Assembly (NCBI RefSeq): GCF_024539815.1
Contig: NZ_JAHHIU010000039.1
Location: 149,918-213,917, forward strand
Direction: 5' to 3'
Length of the DNA stretch: 64,000 nucleotides
Source: Streptomyces hayashii
GTDB taxonomy: Bacteria > Actinomycetota > Actinomycetes > Streptomycetales > Streptomycetaceae
Below are positions 10,494 to 20,500 of the stretch, piece by piece. Numbering within the stretch: position 1 is the first letter of the stretch; each line of letters starts with the position of its first letter. A program made the position numbers and the translations under genes. The notes below the pieces were generated by a model, which saw nothing but the letters and a program-made list of their open reading frames with translations, was not told the origin of the DNA and ran no database searches.

Positions 10494-10872
10494 GTGCGGA
10501 CACTACGGCTGGCGTGGCTCAGAGGACCGTTCCCCAGGACCCGACCGACCCGCAGAACCTGCGTGCGAGCGGAGATCTGCAGCCTGTTGCGCGAGGCGCA
10601 CCAAGCCGGAGCCCGGCTGGTGCAGTTCCCGGAAGGGGCGACCACCTACCCCGGCAAATACGTGATGTCCTCAGCCGGCCCGGACAACCTCGCCGCATCG
10701 GACTGGACCCGGCTCCCCTGGGATCTCCTGCGCCAGGAAGCAGAGGTGATCGCCGACCTCGCCGCTGATCTCGGGCTGTGGGTCGCATTCGGTACACCCC
10801 ATCCCGTCACCGCGCCGAATCGGCCGCAGCACCATCCCACCCGCGCTACGAATACCGAACACGGACGGTCTC
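10494..10872 (+). pseudogene. Decayed nitrilase-superfamily (carbon-nitrogen hydrolase) gene
   Basis: Only the first third of a nitrilase-like protein can be read, and it switches frames. It begins VRTLRLA in frame 3, continues VAQRTVPQDPTDPQNLRASG in frame 2, then returns to frame 3 with EICSLLREAHQAGARLVQFPEG, which includes the catalytic Glu. It runs on through TTYPGKYVMS and LWVAFGTPHP. After about 10810 the frame is lost again, and no Lys or Cys catalytic regions follow. At least three indels and a 3' loss make this a pseudogene. Confidence 0.7.
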
Positions 10873-11165
10873 ACCCGTATGGAAGCTCAGTAACCGAAGC
10901 AGGCGCTGTCTGCTAGAAAACACCTGCAGCACACCGGACTTGCGCCATCGGGCGGAACTGTCCCGCCCTACCCCGAAATGCCGAGTGCGCCGCACACCTC
11001 GGCAGCGCCTTCACCCGTACGATCGCGCATGCCTCGGCTGGGACAGGACGGCCGGTGCACGCGGTCCCGTGCCCGTTCGCACGCCGCACGGGACCGCGAT
11101 CAGCGCGTGCGGGCCCTGCCTGTATCCCATTTCACCCGCATCCATCCTCTTTCCGTGATCTCGCG

Positions 11166-11909
11166 GTGTCTCCTGCCCGATCGACCTTTCCGCCCTGGCC
11201 GAACAGCGGTGACCCGGCGCCCACCGGCCCGGCGGCGCCCTGCACGGCGCCCCAGCCGTCGCCACCAACAACAGCAGGCACCGTTCGTCGGCCTGTGCGT
11301 GAGCGCAGCCGTAGTGCTCTGCTGGTGGCGAAGGTGGTCGGTTGGCTACTCGCGCACTGGTGGCTGCTGCTGGTCGTGGCCGTCATCGCCGTGCTCGCAG
11401 GCATCGGGTGGTGGCAGCAGCGGGCTCAACGTGTGCAGTGGGAGCGGACCCAGGCGCGCGCCATGCGCTACGGACTGTCGCAGCTGGACGCACTGGCCCA
11501 CCGGCAGTTCGAGTACGCGGTCCGGGATCTGATGCGTCCGGACGGCTGCGTCGACGCCGTCCAGGTCGGTGGACAGGGCGATCTGGGAGCGGATGTGAAG
11601 GCGACCGACCCGCTGGGGCGACGCTGGGTGATCCAGTGCAAGCACCGCCGTCACGGCGAGCGTGGCGCAGCTGTGGGCACACCGGAACTGCAGGTGCTGA
11701 ACGGCACCGGACGCCCGGTCCATAAGGCCGACGTGGTCGTGATGGTCACCAACGGCAGGATCACCCAACCCGGCCATATCTTCGCCCGGCAACAGCGGCT
11801 GCACCTCGTCGACCGCACACTGCTCGCAACCTGGGCCTCCGGGGCGCGCCCCCTGTGGGAACTCCTACCCGCGCTGCCTCCGCCCCGCAGGCCCTCCGCA
11901 CAGTCCTGA
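11166..11909 (+). CDS. Membrane-anchored Mrr-type restriction endonuclease
   Basis: This is a predicted PD-(D/E)XK nuclease of the Mrr_cat type. A hydrophobic segment (WLLAHWWLLLVVAVIAVLAG, about residues 62-81 from GTG 11166) predicts one membrane helix. It is followed by LDALAHRQFEYAVRDLM, then VGGQGDLGADVKA with the catalytic Asp, and VIQCKHRR with the Q-x-K motif. The C-terminal part ends in a conserved-looking ASGARPLWELL. Such proteins are common in Streptomyces, where the membrane helix plus nuclease suggests an effector against foreign DNA. The start is uncertain: GTG 11166 gives about 247 residues, and the frame is open back to 11055. No good ribosome binding site is seen. Confidence 0.72.
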   Translation: MSPARSTFPPWPNSGDPAPTGPAAPCTAPQPSPPTTAGTVRRPVRERSRSALLVAKVVGWLLAHWWLLLVVAVIAVLAGIGWWQQRAQRVQWERTQARAMRYGLSQLDALAHRQFEYAVRDLMRPDGCVDAVQVGGQGDLGADVKATDPLGRRWVIQCKHRRHGERGAAVGTPELQVLNGTGRPVHKADVVVMVTNGRITQPGHIFARQQRLHLVDRTLLATWASGARPLWELLPALPPPRRPSAQS

Positions 11910-12792
11910 CCGTCCCGCCGTCATGCAGGGCACCTCACCAGGCCTCTGCCCAGCCGTCCCCTCCAGGACAGCCGGTTACCCGGTAAAGGCCTGCCCGTGA
12001 GCGTCGATTGACAGGGACAACGTCCGCGGTCGTTTGGCCAGCGCCCCTCAGACGGTGCGGCGGCGCCGAACTATCTCTGTTCTCGCCAAGTGGACACAAC
12101 GGAACGGGGCGACAACCGGATCAGGTCCGGGTTCCCACAGAGAGCACATCAGCAGCTTGTACCCGCCACTTCGCAGGCGGGGTACTCGCTCGCGCGAAGA
12201 GGACGGAGTGGACGATGACACCGCCGTGCACTTCACCGGGACATCCCGAGTGAGGGGGAGTAATCCCGCACAAAGCTCGCGGAGGTGAAGACTAGCCAGG
12301 TGCTGTAGGTCGACTGCTTCTCGGGCGGCACCGTACTTACAGATCTCCGGATCTTCACGGACCGGCGTGCCCCTCATCGCCGCTGTGCCTGCACACGATT
12401 CGCAATAGACGCCAAAGTGTCATGATCAAGCCAAGGTCCGCGGATATCAAGCCAGAGTCCAAGGAGGGGATGGATCATGTAACAGCAAACCTCTGTAGGG
12501 TCATCCGTGCAGAGTTCATCGATGTGTAACGGGGGAAGGGAATGCAGGAGGATCTTGACCTTTCGGTCAGCTCGCTTGCGTGGGGATCGATGCAGAATCT
12601 CAACCGTTCCAGATGGGTCTCTCGTGCGGCGCAGCAGGGAGCCTGGACCTAACGCGGAGCCGGAGTATACCGTCAAATCTGGCGCGAGCCGCAAACCGCC
12701 TTTCATGAAAAAATCCGGATATCCCGGGTAAAATTTAAGCAAAAATCATGATTGGGTCGGTGTGTGACTGTGGCGCCCTTTGAAACCCATAA
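11910..12792. other. Intergenic stretch before the cluster, no supported gene
   Basis: No convincing gene lies in these 880 bases. A reverse-strand frame of 122 codons (12374-12742) has no recognisable family motif, and I do not call it. An imperfect hairpin (12160-12184, arms TACCCGCC / GGCGGGGTA) has no T-tract. Two near-identical 15-mers, at 12425-12439 and 12446-12460, share ATCAAGCCA and are 21 bases apart, a spacing that could suit a regulator. The last 100 bases before the MFS gene (about 12700-12750) are markedly AT-rich for this genome and are the likeliest promoter site. Confidence 0.5.
12700..12760 (+). promoter_or_regulatory. AT-rich candidate promoter upstream of the MFS gene
   Basis: The stretch is AT-rich compared with its surroundings and contains TAAAAT at 12729-12734, which could be a -10 element. 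No well-spaced -35 hexamer is obvious. It lies about 60 bases upstream of the MFS gene. The assignment rests on composition and position only. Confidence 0.25.
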
Positions 12793-14109
12793 ATGGGCTA
12801 CACGGCTAGGATTCCAACACGCATGACGCTCGCAATTCGAACCTACTACATCTATGCCGCCTTGTGTTCGGTAGCCTATGCGCTCGCCGCAACTCTTCAA
12901 ATTGTCTATCAGGTCTCGGTAGTTGGGCTGTCCCCTCTGCAACTCGTACTTGTTGGCACTGTGCTCGAGGCGACGGTCTTTATCTTTGAGGTGCCAACTG
13001 GTGTTGTGGCCGATCGCTACTCACGTCGACTCTCTCTCATAATTGGCACTTCCCTCTCCGGCCTTGGATTCGTGCTTCAGGGTCTCATTCCTGAATTCTG
13101 GGCGGCCATCGCCTGCTCTTTTATCTGGGGCGTAGGCTTCACGTTCGTCTCGGGTGCGGGACAGGCCTGGCTTGCCGATGAGATCGGCCCGGAGAATGCT
13201 CAGCCCGCCTTCACTAGAGCTCGGCAGATCGATCTTGTCATGACCATCGTTGGGACAGTCGCTGCCTGTGCGCTCGGTCTCAAGGATCTCGGACTGCCGC
13301 TACTGGCGGCGGGGGTCACCTTCCTCGCCGTGGCTGTGTTCCTCATCTTCGTCATGCCCGAGAACGGCTTCACGCCGACTCCGGACGAGGACCGGGAGAC
13401 CTTCAAGGCGATGTTGAGGCAGGCCCGAAGCGGCGTTGCTGCCATTCGCTCCAGCCGCGTGGTGCTCACCATGACTCTGGTCAGTCTGTTCGTCGGATTG
13501 TCGAGTGAAGTAGTGGACCGGCTCTGGGTGGATCGAATTCTCAAAGATTTCACCCTCACGCCTGTGGCCGGACTGGACGGGCCAACGGTCTGGTTCTCCA
13601 TCTTCTCTCTTATCGGAACCGCCATATCGCTGGTTGTGTCCTTGACGGTCAATAAGGTCACTCCGGAGGCTATGAATAATCGGCATCCCAATCGGCTGAT
13701 GGCTTTGCTGATGTCGATCCAGGTCGCCGGAATCTTCCTCCTCGGCGTCAGCCCAGTTATGGGACTTGCTCTCGCGGGCCTCTGGCTGCGCAACGCCAGC
13801 CGTGACCTTGCCTACCCGGTCCAGACGGCCTGGATGAACCGAAATCTGGACTCCAAGGTGCGCGCGACGAGCTTCTCAATGGCCAGCCAGGTCGACGCAT
13901 TTGGCCAGGTCGTGGGTGGACCTTCGATTGGTGCGATCGGCAGCAAGCTGGGCGTCACGGCTGCCCTGGCCTCATCCGCAGTCGTGCTCAGCCCTGCCGT
14001 CGTCCTGTACCTCGGTCTCAAATCTGTGCGTACGGATAGCGCGGATCCTTCAGACGTGACAGATAATAATTCGGCTGGACGAGAAACCGACCCGGCCGCA
14101 AATCTTTAG
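12793..14109 (+). CDS. MFS transporter, probable exporter of the cluster product
   Basis: The predicted protein has about 438 residues and 10-12 hydrophobic segments. The MFS A-motif-like sequence FEVPTGVVADRYSRR follows TM2, and there is a charged central loop (PENGFTPTPDEDRE). This fits a drug-efflux-type MFS carrier, so export or self-resistance is the natural role. It is the first gene of the + strand biosynthetic run, 37 bases before the first NRPS gene. Its GC content and codon use look lower than the NRPS/PKS genes, so it may have a separate origin. ATG 12793 is listed. ATG 12826 (MTLAIRTYY) is an equally good start, and neither has a strong ribosome binding site. Confidence 0.85.
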   Translation: MGYTARIPTRMTLAIRTYYIYAALCSVAYALAATLQIVYQVSVVGLSPLQLVLVGTVLEATVFIFEVPTGVVADRYSRRLSLIIGTSLSGLGFVLQGLIPEFWAAIACSFIWGVGFTFVSGAGQAWLADEIGPENAQPAFTRARQIDLVMTIVGTVAACALGLKDLGLPLLAAGVTFLAVAVFLIFVMPENGFTPTPDEDRETFKAMLRQARSGVAAIRSSRVVLTMTLVSLFVGLSSEVVDRLWVDRILKDFTLTPVAGLDGPTVWFSIFSLIGTAISLVVSLTVNKVTPEAMNNRHPNRLMALLMSIQVAGIFLLGVSPVMGLALAGLWLRNASRDLAYPVQTAWMNRNLDSKVRATSFSMASQVDAFGQVVGGPSIGAIGSKLGVTAALASSAVVLSPAVVLYLGLKSVRTDSADPSDVTDNNSAGRETDPAANL

Positions 14110-14146
14110 CTGGCTCAACCATAGTCCAGCGAGGCGGGGGATTGTC

Positions 14147-17100
14147 GTGTCGTCCAAATCCGTTCATGAGATATGTAGTGACGCTGGTGAAGAAAACTGG
14201 CGCGATGTCGTAACAGCTTTATGGAACAAAGCCCTGGGTCCGGCGATGTCGCCAACTGACGGGTTTGTCGCCCAGGGCGGCCACTCTTTGATGGCCGTGA
14301 GCCTGGTGGCCGATATACAACGGGCTACGGGCCGACGCCTGCCCATTAGCGCGCTGCTCCGTGACAACGCGTCCCTGGCCGAAGTCTGCTCTCTGGTTGA
14401 GGCCGAGACGTCTGTCGTCTCCCCGGTGCCTTCAGATCGCGTGCCCCGACGCCCCGCGAAGGTCCAGCGATTCCTGCCGGCGCAGGAGGCCATCTGGGTC
14501 GATCAGCATCTGCAGCCGACAAAAGGGGCGTACAACGTTGTCGGCGTACTGCGGGTCGCCGCTCGTCTCGACCGGGAACAGTTGGATCGGGCGCTCGCCG
14601 CGACCGTCGCCCGGCACGACGCACTCCGGGCTCACGTCGAGGAGTTCGCGAGCGGGCCCGCGCTGGTCTTCTCCCCGAGCAGCCCTCCCGGCCGGTTCGT
14701 GGAGTGCCGTGCAGAGACGGATCAGGACGAACAGGTGAGCCGTTTTGTCGAGGAGTTGACCGCTACCATCGCGACCGACAACTCGCCGATGCTTCGCGCT
14801 GGCATGATCTGCACGCCTGGTCACACACATCTGGTACTGGCCCTCCACCATCTGATCGGCGACGCCGGATCTCTGGACGTGCTGTTTGCCGACCTTGCCG
14901 AGGCCTACGAAGCTCCCGAGGAGCCGCTGCACGGATCCCCGCCCAGCGCGAGCTTTGCGGCCTTCATCGAAGCGGAGAACCGCGAGCGAACTACAGAGCG
15001 GGTTCGCCAGGACGTCGCGTACTGGACACGGCATATGCCCGCAGCGCCGCAACCGCTCCCGATCACCGCCCGCACGACGGCCCCGGCCGCATCGCAGGCC
15101 GACCCTGCTGTGCTGACCGCTCACGCGCCCCTCGACGAGCGCGTCGTCGCCGGGCTGTCGGGTGCGCTGCGGGCGCGCGGTCACACCATGGCCACAGCGC
15201 TGCTGGCAGCCACCGCCGCGGTGCTGGGCGGTGTCACGGGCGAGGACGAGATTGTCCTCGGTATGCCCGTGGACAAGCGATACCGCGCCGAGTCCGCTGA
15301 CCTGGTAGGGCTGGCATTGTCGGTTCTCCCGCTGGTGTTGCCGACCAGCAGCTCCGGTTCCCCGGTGGATTCCCTTGTGGCCGTCCGCGACGCGCAACTC
15401 GACGCCAGCGAGCACGATTCCGCGACCCTGGGCGACCTGAGCCGCGGGATGCCGCGCCGCCCCGGCCCGGATGCCGCGCTTGTCCAGGCTTGGGTCAACG
15501 ACCTGAGTCACCGACGCGCGCCGGAGAGGTTTGCCGGCGCCCCGTGCCACTACGCCGACGCCCGTTTTCTCCGGCCCCTTTTCCCCTTCAACGTTTATCT
15601 GAATCGAGCCGAGGCCGGACTTACGCTCACCGTGACCACACGCGGCAGGCTGCTCCAGGACCCTTGCCTGATAGATGACCTGGCGCAGCGGATCGTGCAG
15701 ACGATGCAGCGGCTGGCGGGTTGCCCGCCCGAGCGGATGAGGTCGCACACACCGGCCGAACCGCTTGCCTCCGGCGAGCGGCCCCGGCTCGCCGTGGGCG
15801 ACCTCGTTACTGGTGCCCCCGATTCTCCTGCCGTCCTCTCACCCTCCGGAGTGTTGAGCCGAAGGCAACTTACCGGCAGGACGGTCGAACTCTCGCGCTG
15901 GCTCGACGAGCACGCCATCGCCACTGGCGGCACTGTGCTCATCGAGGCCGACCGCTGTGAGGCGTTCCTCCCGCTGCTGATCGCCTGCTGGCAGAAGGGT
16001 GTCGTCACCGGGATCGTCGACCACGCTCTGCCGGCCGCGGTGCGCGACGCGCGGGCGGCCCTGCTGAGCGCCGATGCTCGTATAGAGGTGACTGCCATCG
16101 GATGCAAGGTCACGGCCGGATCTGAGGAGCACCGCAGACCGTCCGGGAGGATGCCCGTAGGCACCAACCACGTCCTGTTCACCTCGGGCTCCACCGGTGC
16201 TGCGAAGGCGGTTCCGGTTTCCTCCGCAGCGCTGTTCGGAGCTTTGGAAGACTATCTGGACCACTTCCGTCCCACAGCGGTAGACCGGTTCGCTCTGCTG
16301 AGCGGCATCGGCCACGACCCTGCCCTACGGGACTGCCTGATCCCCCTCCTGTGCGGAGGGACGGTGAGCGTGCCGCCGCAGCATGCCCTGACCCATCCCC
16401 GGACGCTGTTTCAGTTCGTGAAGAACGCGCGCATCACCGTCTTGCACGCCACCCCAGGTCTGCTGGATCTCCTTGTTTCCGGAAGCATGGGGGACCGGCT
16501 CCCCGATCTCGGCCTAGTCGTCAGTGGCGGCGACAGCCTCCGCATGGGCACGGTGCGCGAGCTCAAGAGTGTCTCCGACGCGGTGATTTTCAATGCCTAC
16601 GGGTGTACCGAGTCCGCACAGATCGCCTCGGTACACCCGGTGGATAGGGAGTGGGCCCGCACCTTGCCCTCCTCCGAACGCGTACCGATCGGTGATCGCT
16701 TCGGCAGGACCGAAGTGGACGTGCTCACGCGGGAGGGCCGTCGAGCGCTTCCCGGCGAACTCGGGGAAGTCGTCATCAGGGGTCCGCATCTGGGCATCGG
16801 TTACGGGGGCGCGGAGACAGGATTTCTACACACGGGCGACCTTGGCCGGCGGGACACGCGTGGGCTCGTCCATCTGACTGGACGTGTGGACCGGCAGCTC
16901 AGCGTCGACGGTTACCGTGTCGCCCCCGAGGAGATCGAGGCCGCCGCTCTGGCACACGACGCCGTCGCCGCGGCCTGGGCGGGGATGTGGGCACAGGACG
17001 GGCCGGCGGTGCTCACCCTGGCGGTGCGGACCGCCCCGGGCGCGGCCGTGGCCGCCCTGAAGGAGCGTCTCCGGGAATGGCTGCGGACCAGGCTGCCGCG

Positions 17101-17536
17101 CTATGCGGTGCCTCCGCGGATTCTGCTGGTCGAGGACTTCCGGTTGAGCCGCAACCACAAAGTCATCGGGCCCGGGGGAGTCCTGGACGGGGACTCGGGC
17201 CGCGGCGATGACCAAGAAGCGGGTGAAGTCGAGCAGATCATTCTTGAAGTGATCCGCCGTCACACCGGACTGTCCTTGTCGCCGGCCGTGAACTTCTTCG
17301 AAGGCGGCCTCACCTCCCTGCATCTTTTGAACGTCCATCCCGTGCTCGAGTCACGACTCGGCGTCAGCTTTCCCGTCGTCGACATGTTCACCCATGTCAA
17401 TGCCGCAGAACTCGCCGTTGCGATGACGCACGGCATCCGGAACGTGCATGACAAGGAGCGTCGGGAGCCGCGTCGGCGCAAGCCGCACCTTCCCGCGCAC
17501 AGCCGTCAGCACCTGTACGAAGAGCTGGAGAGGTAA
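14147..17536 (+). CDS. NRPS, T-C-A-T
   Basis: This is a 1129-residue non-ribosomal peptide synthetase. It has an N-terminal carrier domain (GGHSL, Ser47), then a condensation domain with HHLIGDAGS (His234-235, Asp239). The adenylation domain has LFTSGSTG at about 675, a YGCTE motif, and a GDLGRRD-type core. A second carrier domain has GGLTSL with its Ser near 1056. Starting with a T domain means its first substrate must be loaded in trans. By manual alignment the A-domain pocket reads D235, P236, R239, H278, which I cannot match to a known substrate. A TTA codon lies at codon 25 (14219). The GTG start has GAGGCGGGGG upstream. The PKS gene begins four bases after the stop. Confidence 0.9.
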   Translation: MSSKSVHEICSDAGEENWRDVVTALWNKALGPAMSPTDGFVAQGGHSLMAVSLVADIQRATGRRLPISALLRDNASLAEVCSLVEAETSVVSPVPSDRVPRRPAKVQRFLPAQEAIWVDQHLQPTKGAYNVVGVLRVAARLDREQLDRALAATVARHDALRAHVEEFASGPALVFSPSSPPGRFVECRAETDQDEQVSRFVEELTATIATDNSPMLRAGMICTPGHTHLVLALHHLIGDAGSLDVLFADLAEAYEAPEEPLHGSPPSASFAAFIEAENRERTTERVRQDVAYWTRHMPAAPQPLPITARTTAPAASQADPAVLTAHAPLDERVVAGLSGALRARGHTMATALLAATAAVLGGVTGEDEIVLGMPVDKRYRAESADLVGLALSVLPLVLPTSSSGSPVDSLVAVRDAQLDASEHDSATLGDLSRGMPRRPGPDAALVQAWVNDLSHRRAPERFAGAPCHYADARFLRPLFPFNVYLNRAEAGLTLTVTTRGRLLQDPCLIDDLAQRIVQTMQRLAGCPPERMRSHTPAEPLASGERPRLAVGDLVTGAPDSPAVLSPSGVLSRRQLTGRTVELSRWLDEHAIATGGTVLIEADRCEAFLPLLIACWQKGVVTGIVDHALPAAVRDARAALLSADARIEVTAIGCKVTAGSEEHRRPSGRMPVGTNHVLFTSGSTGAAKAVPVSSAALFGALEDYLDHFRPTAVDRFALLSGIGHDPALRDCLIPLLCGGTVSVPPQHALTHPRTLFQFVKNARITVLHATPGLLDLLVSGSMGDRLPDLGLVVSGGDSLRMGTVRELKSVSDAVIFNAYGCTESAQIASVHPVDREWARTLPSSERVPIGDRFGRTEVDVLTREGRRALPGELGEVVIRGPHLGIGYGGAETGFLHTGDLGRRDTRGLVHLTGRVDRQLSVDGYRVAPEEIEAAALAHDAVAAAWAGMWAQDGPAVLTLAVRTAPGAAVAALKERLREWLRTRLPRYAVPPRILLVEDFRLSRNHKVIGPGGVLDGDSGRGDDQEAGEVEQIILEVIRRHTGLSLSPAVNFFEGGLTSLHLLNVHPVLESRLGVSFPVVDMFTHVNAAELAVAMTHGIRNVHDKERREPRRRKPHLPAHSRQHLYEELER

Positions 17537-17540
17537 TCTC

Positions 17541-20500
17541 GTGGCTGATTCCGAACTGATCGCCGTCATCGGTATGTCCGGGAGGTTCCCCGGGGCTGCT
17601 GACCCGTTGGCACTCTGGGCCAACCTGACCTCCGGGAAGGTCTCGACAGCGCGGCTCACCGAGGACCAGATCCGCCGGTCCGGCGTCCCGGCGGATGACC
17701 CAAAGTCCGCGTCCTATGTGCCCGTCGTGGCCTCCGCCGCTCAGCTGGACATGTTCGATCCCGGCTTCTTCGACATGACCCGGCGAGAGGCCGAGATCTG
17801 TGATCCGCAGTTCCGTCTCTTCCTCGAGTGCTGCCACGACGCCCTGCTCAACGCCGCACTGAGTCCCGCAGCCTCATGGGACGTCGGTGTCTTCGGGGCG
17901 GCCGGGAACGACCACTACACCGACCTACTCCCACCGCGCTCGGGCTCCCGTTGGCGCAGCACCGGCGGCATGTCCGTCGGAACCTGGAACAACGTGGATT
18001 ACCTGTCTGCGCTCGTGTCCTACAAGCTGGGCCTGCGCGGCCCCAGCATCACGACGCAAACCGCCTGTTCGAGCTCCCTGGTCGCCGTCCACCAGGCCGC
18101 GCAGGCACTGTTGTCCGGCGACTGCGAAGTAGCCCTGGCCGGGGGCGTGGACGTGGAACTCCCGTTGGACAGCGGCTACTGGTGGGACGAGGGCGGTCCC
18201 TTGAGCCGCGACGGCTCCTGTCGCCCCTTCGACGCCGATGCCACGGGCACGGTCTTCGGTTCCGGTGGCGGCGCGGTAGTGCTGAAGCGGCTGGACGACG
18301 CGCTTGCCCACGGTGATCCGATCCGGGCCGTTATCCGAGGATCGGCGGTCAACAACGACGGCGCCGCCAAGGTTGGCTTCACCGCGCCCAGCGTCCTGGG
18401 ACAGGCCGCCGTAATAAGTGAGGCGATGATCCGCGCCGGTGTTTCGCCCTCGGACGTGCGGATGGTGGAGGCCCACGCCACGGGCACAGCGCTGGGAGAC
18501 CCAATCGAGGTCGCTGGCCTCGTCAAGGCCTTCAACGCTCTCGGGCCAGCCGGGTCCGCAGCATGCGCCCTCGGCTCCGTCAAGGGCAACATCGGTCATC
18601 TTGGACACGCCGCAGGCATCGCCTCCCTGATCAAGGCCGTGCTCTCGCTGGAGAACGGGACTATCCCCGCGAGCGGTTCCTTCACCTCCCTCAATCCGAA
18701 GCTGGGACTCGACGGTTCTCCGTTCTACGTCGCAGGAGAACATGAGGTCACCCGTTCGCTGACCGTCGCCGGCATCAGCTCCTTCGGCATGGGCGGTACC
18801 AACGCCCACGTGGTGCTGGAGAAGGCTCCCGAGCGGACTGCCCCGCAGGCGCCGGAACACCCGGCCGTCCTGCTGTGGTCGGCCAAGAGCGCCCGCGCCC
18901 GCGAGGAATACCGGCACCGGCTCGGTGCCCGGGCGACCGGTCTGCACGCACACCCGCCTGCCCAGGTCGCCGCCGCGCTTCGTGCGGTCAACGACGAGCC
19001 GTACGAGTGGCGTGCCGCCGTGCTGGCCGACCCGACGGCCGGCGCGCTGGACCGGCTGCTGGCCGACGACTCGCCCGCGGTGGTTCGCGGTCATGCGGAC
19101 GACAGATCCGGTCTGGTCTTCCTGTTCCCCGCAACAAGTGGTCATTACACCGGATGGCAGGACCTGACCGCCGTTCATCCCGCCTTCTCCTCGGCGTTCG
19201 CCGAATGCCGCCGTCGCTTCGAGGACCACGGCATCGATCTGGACCGATGTCTGGAGCAGGCCCGCGAAGGCTCCTCGGCCCACGGCGCGGACGAACTGCC
19301 CTTGGTCTTTTCTGCGGCCTGTGCCACGGCTGCCCTGTGGCAGGCCTGCGGGATCGAGCCGGACACCGTCCTCGGTCACGGCGTCGGCGAAGTGGCCGCC
19401 GGTGTGGTCAGCGGCGTGTTCGGCCTCGCGACCGGTGCCGCCGTCGTGGCTGCGATGACGCGCGCCCTGGCTTCCTGCCCGGAGGTGTCCAGCCTCCTGG
19501 TCGCCGCGAGCGCCGACGACATCACCCCTTTGCTGGTCGAGTACGGCCTGAGCCTCTCTGCGGTGGACAGTCCCCGGCAGCTGACCGTCACCGGAGCACC
19601 CGATGGGATCGGCGCGTTGAGGGAGGAACTGCGCGGACGAGGGGTGCGCTTCCGGGAGCCGGTGTCCGCATCGGCCTGGGGGTCCGCGGACGCGGCCTCC
19701 GTCCCCGCCGCGGTGACCGCCGCCCTGGCAGGGCAGCCGCTGACACGTCCCTCGCTCTCCTTCCGCTCGGGCTCCCTGGGAGGAGAGGCCGCGCAGGAGA
19801 GCGTCGCACAGCCGGAGTATTGGTCGCAGCTGGCCGTGCGCCCTGTCCTCTTCGGGCAGGCGGTCGCAAGTGCCCTGGCCGACGATGCCCTCCTGCTGGA
19901 AACGGGGGCGGGCCGCACGCTTACCACCCTGGTCCGCCAGCACCCCGAGGGCAAGGACCGCACCGTCGCCTCGCTGCCCGGCGAGGGCGGACCGCAGCCG
20001 GACGCTCGTACCTCGCTGCTGCAGGCGGCCGCGGTGCTGTGGACGCGAGGCCACTCCGTCCGCTGGGACGCCTTCTCTCCCGACGGGGACACCGTCCGGG
20101 CGCCGCTTCCCGGATACCCCTACGAGCGCACACTTTGCTGGCCGAAGCCGACGACGGCAACGCAGCGTCCGGCCTCCACCACACCGCCTCCCGCGGAAGT
20201 GCCTGTGTCCGCAGCAGCATTAACGCTTCCCCACTGGGCAGTCGCGACAACGAGCGCGCTAGCGCCTTTCACCGCCGACGCTGAGGCCACCGCGGGCCGG
20301 GTGACGATGCTTGTCCTGCCCCAGGGCACCGATGCCGGGCTCTTCGCGGGCACCTCGAGCGGGGACGACGCCATCGTCGTGCACGTCACGAACCGGCACC
20401 ACCCGCTGCGGGACGGCTCGTGCGAGGTGAGGCAGAAGCATCTGTCCGACGACCTCCGGCGGTTGCACACAGATCTCCAGGAGCAGGGCCAGCGGGTTCA

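Noticed and set aside
12160..12184. Hairpin as a terminator
   Set aside because: The stem has a bulge and no T-tract follows; no gene ends close upstream.
12374..12742. Reverse-strand frame of 122 codons upstream of the MFS gene
   Set aside because: No recognisable family, no clear ribosome binding site, and its low-complexity similarity to itself (WLD repeats) comes from the direct DNA repeats. Kept only as a note in the intergenic entry.
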